Below, piece by piece: positions 22,680 to 35,314 of a stretch of DNA of 64,000 nucleotides. This stretch comes from Pisolithus tinctorius (lineage: Eukaryota > Basidiomycota > Agaricomycetes > Boletales > Pisolithaceae): assembly GCA_024663395.1 (NCBI GenBank), contig JANFAH010000097.1, positions 62,001 through 126,000 of the forward strand, written 5' to 3'. A model generated the notes under the pieces. That model was not told the origin of the DNA, did no database searches, and saw only the letters and a program-made list of their open reading frames with translations. The position numbers were made by a program, and so were the translations under genes. How positions within the stretch are numbered: the stretch's first letter is position 1; each line of letters begins with the position of its first letter.

Positions 22680-25600
22680 ATGACGGGCTCCTCAGGAATA
22701 GTTCTGGCAGACGATGACGATGGCCTCGATCACGGCTACTGGGATGGAGTAGCAAGGGTACTGGGCCCCCCGTGGACGCGTCTGCCGTCCCTTACCATTG
22801 GCTTTCTCGGTGTGCAGGTCCTTTGGTCAGTCGAAATGTCTTATGGTACGCTCGGTCTCTCTACGTGTCGCATTAGCCCCTCTCAACCATTTTCTCCTTG
22901 GGTATCTTAGCCTCCCCGTACTTGGTGTCGCTCGGAATGTCCAGGTCGGGAATGGCCGCCGTGTTTCTTGCTGGCCCTTTGTCCGGTCTCATCGTTCAGC
23001 CCATGATAGGTTTATACTCCTTCATGGCAATTCATGCTAGAGCATCATTCAACTCCCACTAGGTATCATCGCCGATAACTCGAAGTCACGTTTCGGTCGG
23101 CGGCGACCATTCATTTTTGCTGGTGCAGTACTATGTTGCTGCGCAACCCTGTTACTTGGATATACCAGATCTGCCGCATCTATCTTTGCACCCAGTGGGT
23201 CATTGACGGTGTGTGACTTCCATCCCTCGCACTGCTCTTCTGACTCGCTATAGCACAACGTTTTCACTGTTTGGCTTGCCGTGTTAGCCATTTATGGCAT
23301 CGATTTCTCAATAAATGCAGGTACGTCCGCCGGCCTCCCATCACTATATAATATCACAAACCTGGGGGAAAAAGTCCAAGCACTTGACCGTGCACTTATT
23401 GTTGACATACTTCCCACCTCCGAGCAACCGAACGGGAACGCCTGGGCAGGTCGTATGGTTGCTATTGGCAGTGTGGTGGGATTCTATGTGTACGTTCTCA
23501 CTTTGACTTGTGATTTCTCATACCAAGCTTCATAATGCAGTGGCAATATCGACCTTCCTTCCATCTTTCCATTTCTTGGCCACGCTCAACTTCAAGTCGT
23601 TTCCGTGATTGCATCTTTCTTACTGCTCAGCACGCATATGTGGGCAGCCTGGTGTGTGAAGGAGCGCGTCTTGGTTGCCACTCAGTAAGGATAGTGTCCA
23701 TCCACCCATATACTCTGTCTTGACGGCTTAACAGTGGTCCTACCAAGACACTTGGACAGCAGGTAGTAGAGTTGTGGCATACTTTCCGCCGTCTGCCGCT
23801 CACCATCTATCGGATTGTAAGTGTTGTCTTTGACCATTCTTGTGGGACAACAGTCACCAATAAGAAACTAGTGTCTCATCCAGTTTTTGTGAGTATCACC
23901 CTCTTCAGGACGGCGGACTTCTGAATAATTTTGTTAATCTGATGTTGGTGTGAATGATCTGGTTGTGGCTAAATCCAGCTCGGCACTTGCCTGGTTTCCC
24001 GTTCTTTTCTACACTTCTCTGTATATCGGAGAGCTTTATAAGCGCTCGTTGCCAGACACTGTGGTTGACGATGCCGACGTCGATGCGGAAGCAACACGTT
24101 TAGGGAGTCGCGCACTGTTTTACAGCGCCCTAGTTGCGCTCTTCGCTAACCTGGTCACGCCTTTTTTCGTCATTCAGGATGAGCCTGGTGTCAAGGCAAA
24201 CGTAGTACGGGGAAGCAGATGGCGACAATGGATTAAAGTGCCAAGAATCCGTCTCGTGACGCTCTGGGCATTTTCGCATGCTGTTTTTGCAGGATGCATG
24301 TGGGCGACGTAGTGAGTGTGATCTTAGTTTGTCTAGTGCTTTCTACTTGCGTCCTGGCATCACTGTTCTGACGTCTTCCTTCCGGTCCTTTCACCTTTAG
24401 TTTCACGACTTCGGTCTCGGGTGCGACATTTGTGATGGCACTCACCGGGTTTTGCGCGGCAGTTGGGCAATGGGCATCCTTTACCTTGGTGAGTCCTCCC
24501 TACGTATGAAAAATAACATGTAACTTTCTCATTGCAATGAACATCTCCCCCCTCTTGGTGATATGCGGCTTTTTAACTCTAGCTCGCTGAAGCAATCCTT
24601 TGCCATCCGTCTATGCCCCTACTAGAAGCTGAGGCCGCCCTGGAGCTTGGCTGTCACCTGGGGGAGCTAGGCCCAGAGCTCGAGCAAGATTCAGACATCG
24701 AACTGATAGCTACACGTCGGCACCGTCACATAAACCGGGGTCCCCGCAGTTTCGAGGGTGGTATGGTGGACAATGATTGCGACGAAAACATAGAAGAAAT
24801 GGAGAGGAGGGAACTATTTGAGGGATGGGGCGAGGATAATGCCGAATCTGAGGGAGATTATGAGATTGATGATGCCCACACGAGTGGTGGTTTACAATCG
24901 CAGACATTGTTCGACGCTGACACCGAAAATGACTACCAGGAACGAGAGGCCGGACACAGGCGGGCAAGGGGGGGAGTGGATGATGGGAAGTACCGTAAAC
25001 CGATTAGTGACGAGTGGAAAGACGACGAACGCGAGGAACTAATAAACTCCGAAAACCCTCATTCTGGTGTTGGACAGCGGTCCCCGCGACTGCAGGAAGC
25101 TGAGGCTTTCGAGCCTGACTTACACCCACTTGTTCGTGGTCCTCAGCGGCGGGGGCGGAGAAGGTTTTCGGAAAGCAGGGGGAAGGGAAAGGGACTCAGT
25201 GCGCAGGCCGGTACAATCCTTGTGAGTGCATCCCCTCGTACCCCGCCACTGGCTTTCCTCTTGGGGTGATCCACGTGACCCGTTTACTGGGGACCACCCA
25301 AAGTTTTTTCGGTCAGCCATACTGTCAAGACACTAACCCCTTTGAATAGGGTATACACAATATTTTCATTGTTCTTCCTCAATTTCTCGTGACAGGCCTG
25401 TCGTCATTCATTTTCGCTGTCCTAGACCCTGAGAAATCCGTTCTCCATGGGCATCGCCCTGGAAGTCCAATGCCGATTGGAGCTCCTGGAAATGGCACGA
25501 CTGGACTAGGTGTCGATGTCGGAGCTGAAGGAACCGGGAATGGATTGGCTGAGTTAGGCCGCCATCTGAGTTCTTGCGCGGTCCAGGTGGTAGGCGAAAA

Positions 25601-25956
25601 AGTAGTGCAGCAGTTTCTGCGCGCGCGCGCCGAAGGCGAAGACAACATAGCGACAACAGGTGACCCGAACGCAATCGCGGTGATATTCTCGTGCGTAGTT
25701 CCTACGTTTGCGCGAAACGTTGCCGGGAAAACTAATACCGTCTTTCTCGGTCATTTTCGTCACTCCACCTTTTCTGTCTGGATGTCATTTGCACCACCCG
25801 TACATATTTCACGCTCGTCGATACGTCTGTGCGGACGATGTGGGATATTGGCGCTGGCTGTATTTGACTTGATATGGACACCCCTGGTGCCTGCGCAGGT
25901 TGGGAGGCATTGCTTCCATAGTTGCCTTTGTACTTACGTGTCGTCTTGCACGATGA
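22680..25956 (+). CDS. Sucrose/SLC45-like (GPH family) transporter with long acidic loop
   Basis: Thirteen exons: 22680-22845, 22911-23009, 23063-23208, 23254-23320, 23375-23489, 23541-23684, 23735-23816, 23872-23888, 23979-24311, 24401-24488, 24583-25221, 25350-25690, 25899-25956; 764 residues. SUT/SLC45 features are clear: GVQVLWSVEMSYASPYL in TM1, SGLIVQPMIGIIADNSKSRFGRRRPF (quoted in parts: IVQPMIG, then SRFGRRRPF), QALDRALIVDILP, CLIQFFSALAWFPVLFYTS and VPRIRLVTLW. Between TM10 and TM11 sits a roughly 200-residue, strongly acidic loop (exon 11). A final TM segment follows a 208-nt intron. Exon 8 is a 17-nt microexon. It probably carries sugars with protons; the substrate is not determinable. 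The last intron is the least certain junction. Confidence 0.88.
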
Positions 25957-26097
25957 CTGAGGGTTGGTTTGTAGGCAGAGATAAAGATAATATATATTTT
26001 CTTCCTGTGCAATGACACCAAGCGCTCCCTAGTATTGGTGGAAGCGTTACGACTTTACAAGCAGAAGTCGACAAGGTGACGTAAGCAAGTAATTTTT

Positions 26098-26877
26098 ATG
26101 TCCTTCAAGTTCCTCCGCCAACTCGCGCGCATACCTGGGTGCACACGCGTACACGCCCCCCCATTAGCTCAGTCGACGTGGGGGACGACGTACCGCCGTA
26201 GAGACAGTTCAAGGTACATTCTCCGGAGATATCTACACGGGACTTCTAGTGCGTATTCCACCCTCGGACGTTTCCGTACTATGTAGGCTCATGGCGTATA
26301 TCTTACACTTCTGTCTGTCGGAACAGTACAACAGCATGGACAGATCACGCGCCCGAAGCCAGGAACAGGGTATCTCTCCTCCGTTTATCCATCCACCGCG
26401 ATATTTCGCTCACCGTTGGAGGATAGCATAAAACTCCATTTCAAAGATCACAAGGGAAATCCCATAAAGACGATCGAAGCTCGCGAAGGCGACGACATTT
26501 TATCACTCGCCCACGAATGGGACATAGACTTAGAAGGTGTGTGTTTCTAGTTTCCGCCGCTACTTCTGCCATTCCCTCACGCTCCGTCCTTTCTGAACTT
26601 ATTGCATGATGCTGTTTCTCCCCACTTCATAGGTGCCTGTGAAGGCTCGATAGCATGCTCCACTTGCCATGTTATCCTCCAACCGGAGACGTATGACACC
26701 CTTCCAGAACCCTCCGACGACGAGAATGATATGCTCGACCTCGCATTCGGACTTACCGACACCAGTCGTCTTGGGTGCCAGGTACAGGTCACGAAAGAGA
26801 TGGACGGCACGGAGATCCGGCTTCCGAGCGCTACGAGGAACATGTTCGTGGACGGGAAAAAACCAACACATCATTAA
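26098..26877 (+). CDS. YAH1: Mitochondrial adrenodoxin-type [2Fe-2S] ferredoxin (YAH1-like)
   Basis: Exons 26098-26248, 26327-26369, 26427-26536, 26633-26877 encode 182 residues. The Arg-rich N-terminus (LRQLARIP ... [16 protein letters not shown]) is a mitochondrial presequence. [12 protein letters not shown] precedes the ferredoxin fold, and the cluster cysteines are in [12 protein letters not shown] (C-x5-C-x2-C) and LGCQV. In yeast Yah1 passes electrons from Arh1 for Fe-S cluster and haem A synthesis. The conserved C-terminal [19 protein letters not shown] is complete. No reductase partner is in the window. Confidence 0.95.
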
Positions 26878-27724
26878 TCCCCACATTGGTTCGTTGTCGT
26901 CTATCTCGACCCGCCGAGATCGCGAACGAGTGTGGGAGTTCAGTACTCGACCAAGGTGCTTTCCCTGAGAAAGCCATACGTTTGAATTGGCAAGGCGTAT
27001 GTTCTGGCTAATTTACACTGTCGAATGTGTGCTGGTACTTGCTACGCAGCTGTAATAAACACCCGTCGTCGTCATTGTCCTTGTTCGCTCTCATAGCAAG
27101 GTACTCCGCGTGCATTATTGCCACTTCTTGGTTTTCCGATTCAAATACAAAGATCTAGATCACCTCGCGCACCTTCCGTAGTAAAAGAAATCTGATGTTG
27201 TGCAGCTCACAATCATGAAAGCCAAGGTCGAATGTGCATAGCGCGTCCTCTCGATCACCTTGGCTAAGTGGAGCAACCGCCATCGCGTCATGGCCGAACC
27301 CAGAAAGGCCTGACGTGTATGTGAGTAAACATGCGCATGGAGTAGTGAGAATGCAGAGTCACCTCCTTGACCCCCCCTATCGCAGATGTAGGGCTTGAAG
27401 TGCACCTTATTTCCTCTGACAGCAGCTTTTCGGTTGTCGTCGTATCGTCCGGTGTCCACGACTCGAAGGACTCGACACTCACCTCTACGAACGGAAGTCG
27501 GCGGCCGATTAGGGCATTACGCAGGGCACAAGAATGGCGTAATGCTTAGCTAAGCAATCTGATTCATACTCAGAAGTACTTAAGGAGAAGATCATCTGAG
27601 ATTGTGGATTGTGATATTCCTGTATGATCCCCCCTCGCAACCCCATAGTGAAACTGACGAGCCCACGGTACATGCAATAAATCTGCCGTCGAATGCTATA
27701 GATACCCGAGATTGGTACTTATGG

Positions 27725-27780
27725 ATCGACAATTCTGAAGACAAAGACTTGGAAAGGTTTTTGTCTTCGGAATAGTCGAT
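27725..27780. repeat. 21-bp imperfect inverted repeat (hairpin)
   Basis: Arms 27725-27745 and 27760-27780 pair at 19 of 21 positions around a 14-nt loop. The left arm begins ATCGAC and ends GAAGACAAA; the right arm begins TTTGTCTTC and ends GTCGAT. It lies in the gene-poor interval. It could be a small RNA hairpin, a terminator-like structure or a transposon relic; the sequence alone does not decide. Confidence 0.6.
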
Positions 27781-28578
27781 ACATATGTTTTTTTCCCTTG
27801 CTCACGACGAACAGTTGCTAGCCATCAGATGACCAGGCCAATGGAGTGATGGGCCCTGAACTGGTTCAATCCTCATGGCCCAAATCGAACAAGATATCGC
27901 CACCATGGGTGGTAACGCCAGAGTGTGGAAGGGGAGGGAGAAGTCGAATACCGGAAGTGCCAATACCAAAGGGCCGGGCGTTGTAGCAGTACTAGTCTGT
28001 AGATACAATGTCAGTGCAGTCGCTCGCCTCAATACAGAATTGCCGTGTTCTGTGAGCTTGTGCACTTTTTCATGAGTGGCTGCATTCCAGACGAAAGCCT
28101 GGTCACCAGTCGCTATTAGTCACTACTGCTACTCGCTTGCATGGTTGGTCTCTGTTGCTGTCCGTCTTCAATCTTCCATCGACGAATATCACCGTTGGCA
28201 TGTCCTCCTATGACCCGACTTTGACTCTGGTCCGCAAAGGTGACTGGCCATACACCACCATCACTCTGAGATACAATTTCAGTCCGCTTCGCATCTTAAC
28301 CACCGCAGCGAACTGTCAATAGAACAAACTTGGCCTCTCTGACTGCTGGTAAGTGCCGATCGTCATCGCTAGTAAGCCCGCCAACACAGCTTGTTCTGGA
28401 GTCTAACAAGGGAAAAGAACGACGCATCGACAGACTTCCTCGCAGCAGCCAATATATGATCTACACGTTCCTCAAGCTACATATCGGTATGGGTCAGGGC
28501 TCACGACCAAATCACATCGTGTTCTTCAAGATCAGGATATCGACGAAGATTTGGTAGTGGACCGTTACCATTCTAGTA

Positions 28579-29100
28579 ATGATCTCTGAGCCTGATTACA
28601 TGCCTCATAAGTGCCAGTGTTTTCCTCTGCACGGAGTCACGCATGGGGCGAGGGTTGGTGGAAATGTGTCGAAGGGTGAGCAGAAACTTGTCAAAGGGTT
28701 GGCGAAGGATGGCGCAGTCTATCAATGCCCTCTGCCCCATGATCGCCTCCGGCAAATCCTAGGGCCTCTCCGTATCCTCACACTTCTCGATACCCCCCAA
28801 ACCTCCACATCCTCTCTCCAGGATCTGGATACTGTCTACAAAATCAAGGCCTTACCCGTTGATAAGACATATCTGGGTCGCACCCCTCAAGTCTATCAGC
28901 TAGCTCATCGACGCGTGTACCACCTCGGCGGGACGGGGGAAGTAGGATGTCATACGACAGACGAGAATATCATCACCGACGGACATCTCATCCATCGATG
29001 CGCGCGTCAGTTCGATACAGGCGGATGCGAAGTAGAATTCGTCCCTTGTAGCTATGAAGAGGCCGTGGCTTTTCAGGTTATCCAAATTCAGGGTGTCTGA
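28579..29100 (+). CDS. Doubtful 173-residue hypothetical protein
   Basis: An uninterrupted frame with ATG at 28579. The product is hydrophilic, without signal peptide, membrane segment or known motif; a part reads DTVYKIKALPVDKTYLGRTP. A competing reverse-strand frame overlaps its 3' half. Listed because it is the longest frame in the interval, but it may well be non-coding. Confidence 0.18.
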   Translation: MISEPDYMPHKCQCFPLHGVTHGARVGGNVSKGEQKLVKGLAKDGAVYQCPLPHDRLRQILGPLRILTLLDTPQTSTSSLQDLDTVYKIKALPVDKTYLGRTPQVYQLAHRRVYHLGGTGEVGCHTTDENIITDGHLIHRCARQFDTGGCEVEFVPCSYEEAVAFQVIQIQGV

Positions 29101-30058
29101 CTCGGTTCCCACTTCACCGGTGAAAGGTGCCTTCTTCAATTCCCAGTTACACAGCACTGTATCCGAATGCTTCAGTGTTGATGGGATCGCGATGGAAGGT
29201 ATGGATAGTTTAGATACCAGACTCATCGATTGACCCTACATATCGCGCGCTTTACGTTTTTAGAATTGCGTCCCTTACATTCTGCACTTGCATTGATGAA
29301 GGAAGCCATCTGGGGCCTTGAGCCACACGTGTGAGTATACCATGTGCAGGATGTTGCCCATCCTTCGACCGTTGACTTGTTTTATTTCGCAATGCTCGTA
29401 GGTATAAGACATCATCTTGCGAGATTGGACATACGCTTGTCGTCATTAGTGATGTCGTTAACGAAAGTGATGTTCTAAGCGGGCATAAAGTCGTAGAGTC
29501 AGAAGACTACGTATGCACCCGACGAGGGACGCCGACGGCACAGACATCCCAAGTCACCTCTGGGCCGAATGTGTGCCATGTATGTGAGATCGGGACTCCA
29601 CTAACCCGAATCAACAAGGTTGGATCTCCGGAATAATGGCATTTGGACATAACAATGTTTTTGACTGTTCTCTGTCCGTCTGGAGTAATCACGAGCAATC
29701 ACCGGCTCCGCATAGTACGTGTGGGCACACATTTCATACAACAAATACCTCAGATTCCAATAAACGTAGCAGCTAACTGTCATATACTGGCAACCGAACA
29801 CCTTCTCCCCTTCTTGTCACCTTCGTTTGACGCTCACCGCCAAGGGTAATAGGTGTTCTGGGTGCTCATGGTATTTGCGTCCCTAGCTCGAGGCAGTGAA
29901 TCCCACGTGGGCATTGCCATGGGTCTATCTGATAAGTTGGGAAAACAGTGCATACTTCCGGACCGTGTTTCAGGTAACATCACTCACCCATAACTACTTG
30001 TCCTGCCCATTAGTAGTTCCCCGCCGTCTCAACACCCATTCGTGCTCTTGACCATCCG

Positions 30059-32382
30059 ATGTATTCGGGCATGCGCTCTCTATCACAATCGATGGCTTGG
30101 ATTTTGGTGGGGCTTTCGCTCAGTTCCGTTGGGTGGACGTCCTCTGTCTTCTTCACCACATCGGCGCCCCCGCCAGATCTTTATGAGGCGTCCGTGCCAG
30201 AACTTCAGGCAGGGCTAATGTCTGGCCAATTCACGAGTGTGGATCTAGTCAAGGTGCGCAACTACCACGCTCATTCGGGAAACAATCCCCGCCAATACCT
30301 TGGCAATTCCCTTGACTCCACCGGCGAAATAGCTCATTTTCCAGAGGGGGACGTTGTCACCCAAATTCAAACATAGCATGGTGGCATCGTTTGAGTTCAT
30401 TTCGTTGCTGACCTTTCCTCTACAGGCTTACTTTGCTCGAATCGAAGAAGTAAACCTGCAAGGCCCAAAGCTACGCGCTGTTATAGAGACCAACCCGTCT
30501 GCGCTAGAGCAAGCCCAGGCTCTTGACTTTGAGAGGCTAAGTTACGGCCCTCGGAGCCCGCTGCACGGCATTCCTGTGCTCCTCAAAGATAACATTGCAA
30601 CAGTTGCTTTCGAAGGTACGTGATGTTTGTGAAAGAAAGAACAACCCAAACATTGTAAATTCCAAGGAATGAATACAACTGCGGGGAGTTACAGTCTCCT
30701 GGGCTCCATCTTCCCCGACGACGCTGGTGTAGTGAAAAGGTTACGCGCAGCTGGAGCAATCATCCCCGGTAAGTCGAACCGAATCTGTGGCATGTAGTAA
30801 GTGTTTGACTGCGTGATCTGCAGGAAAAGCCAACCTCTCAGAATGGGCACACTTTCGAGGGATCCTAGCAGCAGGGTGGTCAGGACGTGGCGGACAGACG
30901 ACCAATGCATATTACCCAAATGCAGATCCCTGCGGCTCTTCATCTGGGTCTGGTGTAGCGTCGTCGATCGGTTTGACTGCTGTCTCTTTGGGGTGTGTTA
31001 CCTTCGTTGGATACATACCCATTCCCCCTTTATAACCCAAGTACAGCACAGAGACGGATAGCAGTATAACATGCCCCGCCTCAAATAACAATGTAGTCGG
31101 CATCAAACCTACATTGGGTCTGACTTCGCGTGCAGGAGGTACAGTTTACCAATGACCATAGCTTCCAAGTGTACTCATCTTCACTCAGTCATCCCTATCT
31201 CAGAACACCAAGATACAGTCGGGCCTCTCGCCCGTTCCGTCGTTGATGCAGCTATCGTTCTTAGCATCATCGCAGGTCCCGACCCAAACGACAACTACAC
31301 TCTTGCCCAGCCATCCCCAGTTCCTGACTATACACTGGCATTGAATACTAGTTCCCTCATCGGTAAACGTCTCGGTGTACCGCGCACTGTGTTCTTGAAC
31401 GACACTATAACGGGAAATGATCCATATGTCAACGTGATCTTCTCACAGGCACTCCTGACATTGCAACAGTTAGGTGCAACGATTGTCGATCCCGCTGACC
31501 TACCGTCCGCATATGAGATTGTTGCTTCCAAGAATGAAACCATTGTCGCTGACATTGACTTCAAAGTATGTACGAGCAGTTTTACATGTTTTTGCAGAAC
31601 CGCATCTGGCGTCTGCCACTACAGGTACAAATCAATGATTGGTTTGAAAGCTTGGTCGAGAACCCATTCAATGTGACTTCACTGGCTGATCTCATTGCGT
31701 TCAACGATAAATACCCCGCCCTCGAAAAGCCTACTGGATACATAGATCAATCGGTGTAAGGGTTTCTTCTTCTAATATTTAGCCGTCCGATCGGCTAATT
31801 TCTTCCGCCACTTATTTGTACAGATTGATTGAGTCGGAGGCGACCACTGGCCGCAACGCGACCTTCTTCGAGGCTCTCGCATTCGACCGAGAGATGGGGG
31901 GGATTCAGGGCATTGACGCCGCTCTAAAGCAATATAACCTGGATGCTCTGGTATTGCCCGCTCCCGGTTACACGAGCACACCAGCTGGTAAGGAGTCACT
32001 GTCCATCCAAAACAGAGGGGGGAAAAAGAAGAAGAAAAAGAGCTAACCACGTCTTCATGTACTTGCAGCCATTATCGGGTACCCAATCGTCACAGGTACC
32101 TTCCGGACGGTACTTGTCAAGCTAAACACTAATAAAACGAAACCAACAGTCCCACTTGGGTTCTATCCCGACAACGTCACCATCGGAAGCGCAGGACCGA
32201 ACACCATTTACCCAGCCCCAGGCGTCCCGATTGGTCTGTCGTTCCTTGGGACGGCGTGGAGTGAATACAGCCTCATAGGGTTTGCCTATGCGTACGAGCA
32301 GAAAACGATGACTAGATTGCAGAGGAAAGCATACGCTGCCGCTATTCCTCAGACGCAGCTGGCAGATGTGATTGGCCAATAA
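30059..32382 (+). CDS. Secreted amidase, amidase-signature family
   Basis: Exons 30059-30253, 30426-30615, 30667-30768, 30824-30992, 31047-31138, 31189-31565, 31625-31755, 31824-31987, 32069-32095, 32150-32382; 559 residues. A hydrophobic N-terminal segment (MAWILVGLSLSSVGWTSS) looks like a signal peptide. The Ser-cisSer-Lys triad is visible: Lys in PVLLKDNIA, cis-Ser in GSSSGSG, and nucleophile Ser region in TETDSSITCPASNNNVVGIK. The family's usual GGSSGGS / TDTGGS are slightly varied but triad positions fit. Several NxT/S sequons suggest glycosylation. Hydrolysis of an amide or related bond outside the cell is expected; substrate unknown. Exon 9 is 27 nt. Confidence 0.92.
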
Positions 32383-32557
32383 AGGATGAGGTCAGCTTAA
32401 TGCAAGGATTTTAAGAAGGCGATATGTGACAATGAACGTCAAAAAGAGAACAAAAGGATACATACGGTGGAGTGGTACATAAACTGTCAGTGTCATGGGG
32501 TCGCCTGGTAATCTAGTGAAGCCATACTTAGCGGTCAACTCCGTCTGACCAGAAGTT

Positions 32558-33198
32558 TCATAACTTAGAGATAGCAGGAGCGGGGGTCTGTTTTGCTAAC
32601 TTCATTAAGTTAGATCTCAACACCCCACTCATCGGAGCGCTCCTGCGAGAAGCACTCTCCACAAAAACGTGGGTATATCCGCCAACAGCACAAACCATGT
32701 CAGACACCTCGTTCCTCTCTTGGAAGGAGGCTTTTGATTTGAACACCCCCACTTCGTAGGTAACTGAACTGGTTCCAAGACGAGTGACCCTTAGGCCAAG
32801 GTCCAGTACGTCTGGAAATGCCACAGGTGAAAAAAACTAGGACCGTCATCGAAAGCTATTTTCACGCTGGAAAAACTGAAAGTAGACAGTACCTCGCAGA
32901 ACGAGGAGACAACAAGTCCGATGTGTTCGGATTTCATGGGATCCATTCCACATTGTTCGATGAGGTAGGTATTTACGATTGCATCGAATAAGTGGTAGTG
33001 AATTGCATTATTGACGTGTCCGTATTGATCATTGTCGCTCCTGTAATTGCCGAGTGCAGAAGCCAAGAGTATGTAATACAATTGTATCTCTTTCAGTAAA
33101 GATTGCGGTGAAAGACAAGCAAGGAGTACGAACCAGCGTGTGCGAGATGTGAGGAAAAATGGATAGTCTGTCCTCAGGCGTCGCTTTTTATCATCCAT
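32558..33198 (-). CDS. Hotdog-fold acyl-CoA thioesterase-like protein
   Basis: Exons 33198-33134, 33040-32893, 32836-32558 encode 163 residues, typical of single-domain 4HBT proteins. The core reads TRWSDNDQYGHVNNAIHYHL, with the catalytic Asp of the hotdog family in SDNDQYGHVNN, then FDAIVNTYLIEQCG and SPVAFPDVLDLGLRVTRLG. It likely hydrolyses an acyl-CoA or similar thioester; the substrate is not apparent. No targeting signal is obvious. The intron between the Trp codon and SDNDQYG is 93 nt and splits the codon, a placement supported by the frame. Confidence 0.88.
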
Positions 33199-33470
33199 CG
33201 TGACGTGTTCTCGGAGGTCGAAAGCATGGCTATATTAATGAATGTTCCGATTTCCGATCCGATCCAAGAGCACCGCCATCAACTTGCCACGTGGTTCACA
33301 CGTTTGGATGTCTCTTTCAACTTGAAGTTGAGGTGCAGCTTCAAGCCTCTGCGGTCAACGTCATGGTCCTGAGCCTGTCCGAACCAACAACATGCCACTT
33401 CGTGGGTCTCTTCCCCAAACATGAAGCATATACTATTGAAAGATCCCTCATCCGTTCATTCCGTTTTTAG

Positions 33471-34896
33471 GCATCAGATTGGGCTGCTAATGCCCTCACT
33501 GTAGTTCTCATGTTTGGCCTCTTCGCATCCTATATTCCACAGGTGAATTTGGTTTCCATACACATGTGTCAAGGCGACCATTTATCTGGCAACCTTTCAT
33601 CAAATCGTGTCCGATTTTAAACTCCAGCACTTTCGCATCATTCGAGCAGGCACGTCCATCGGTTTTAGTCCGTGGTTTCTCCTTCTAGGCAGCACGTCCT
33701 CTGCGGCTGCCATGCTGAACATGTCAGTACACCGTACGAATTAACTAATTGTGCCTGTGCTCATTTAAATGATACAGTATTACGATGCAAGGACCAGTGC
33801 TGCGATGCTGCCTAGAAGTGGTTCGTTGCATTTTATAAGGGCTGTGTACGTGCTGACCCTACTGAACGCATAATTTAACAGAGTTTCGGAAAGTGCGTTG
33901 AGATTACCTCAGGAGTCCTCCAAGTTGGTTCCCAGTGGTTTCTGTTTTCTATGATGTACGTCACAGCCAATGCACAATACGACTTTCTTTATTGATGAGT
34001 CTGCAGTCTGGTGCTTTACATGGTGTACTACCCTCTCAACCACAAGTACGTTGAACTCGAGATCGACACGCATGACTCACGTCCGGTCCAACGTGTGCGA
34101 TCAGACATAAAGAGCGATGAGTGGCGGCTCTCCGTCATCGTGTCTTGGGCTGTGGCCATTCATCTGCAAGTATTTTTCCGTTTATGCTCTCGTGAGATAG
34201 TAACGTTTTTGTAACGTTTCTCTTTTAGCGCCTTCATCACCTTTACTACCTTCTTCCTCTTATTTACTACCGGTCCTTTACCCGATCCATCTGGTCCACG
34301 TCCTCACCAGATTGAGCTTTGGGCAGCATTCCTTGGCATCAGTTCAGGTATTCTTGCTGCAATTCAATATGCCCCCCAACTGCAGCGCACCTACCGTCTC
34401 AAACTTGTTGGCGCTCTCAGCATACCCATGATGGTTATTCAAAGCCCTGGTGGTGTCGTGATGGCCATATCCATTGCTATGAGGCCCGGCACCGACTGGA
34501 CAAGTGGGTTTTAATCTCCTGACCATCATGTCACCTCTTGCCATGGAGAATAGTTGGACTGACAAGAAAACCCCTGTAGGCTGGGTCATGTACGCTGTCT
34601 CTGCTGTTATGCAAGCCTGTTTGCTTTTGATGTGCCTTATGTGGAAAATACGCCAGAGAAGGCTTCACATAGACGATTTTGGTCGTCCTCTGGGTCTACC
34701 GCCATCTCCTGGTTCTCCTGGTGCCCAGAGCATACTCCCAGCTGAAAGCGACGATGGGGAATTTGAAGATCACGTTGATGTAAGGGTGGTCGAAGAATCG
34801 GGCGAAGCTGGCGAGGATACGCCACTTCTGAAACCCCTTGATAGGGTCACACACAAGGGTGGGATACTCGGGTGGCTGGAACGCCTCCGATCATGA
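33471..34896 (+). CDS. PQ-loop repeat membrane protein (5' end unresolved)
   Basis: Coding exons found: 33471-33542, 33628-33722, 33778-33820, 33882-33955, 34007-34165, 34229-34503, 34580-34896; at least 344 residues. Two PQ-loops are seen: FGLFASYIPQHFRIIRAGTS and ILAAIQYAPQLQRTYRLKLV, each followed by a Gly/Ser segment (GFSPWFLLLGSTSS; GALSIPMMVIQSPGG). Seven or so hydrophobic segments precede an acidic cytosolic tail (EFEDHVDVRVVEESGEAGED). Members act as lysosomal/vacuolar amino-acid exporters or similar. The first exon with the start codon was not resolved; an ATG at 33226 spliced from 33307 is possible. The intron at 34166 uses a GC donor (GCAAGT). Confidence 0.8.
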
Positions 34897-35314
34897 TATA
34901 CTTCCTCTCCTATATTGGTTGCGTCGTTTACTTTTGGTTATTACTAGTGCAGATTCCCTGGATTTAAAGGTCCATTCATTCTGCAGACTTAGACTTTGTT
35001 CGCCTTCGCCACAATTTGGGCTTTGAGCCTCACGAAAACTTAAAGAAACAACTATGTTCTGTTTTTTAATGCTTGGGAACAATATCGTAGACTATTGAAA
35101 ACTGACCTACAGTTTTCTCGCGTGCGGGCGATGTACCACCTTCCATCCATATTCCAAGGACATGATCGGTCCTAATATCTAAAATTTCAAACAGTCATCG
35201 AGTAACATATTCACGTGTGTAATTTACAGGTAACGGTACGCGTCAAAGTGCAGCCTGACAACGAGCATAGAGCTGAATGTTTTCATCTTAGGTTAACAGT
35301 CGCTCGCGAATCAA
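34897..35314. other. Convergent 3' spacer
   Basis: Lies between the 3' ends of the PQ-loop gene (+) and the DUF3684 gene (-). Nothing beyond likely 3' UTRs was recognised. Confidence 0.4.

Larger units (their letters stand above)
26878..30058. other. Gene-poor 3.2 kb interval with weak open frames
   Basis: No gene could be assigned with confidence. Candidates seen: a 173-codon plus frame at 28579-29100 with no motif; an overlapping reverse frame 29226-28900 with balanced composition (TLNLDNLKSHGLFIATRDEF); and a reverse frame near 27540-27350 (ESFESWTPDDTTTTEKLLSE) that might be an exon remnant. None has family motifs, a start with clear context, or convincing splice partners. A hairpin-forming inverted repeat lies at 27725-27780. 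The interval may hold decayed genes or a mobile-element remnant. Confidence 0.3.
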
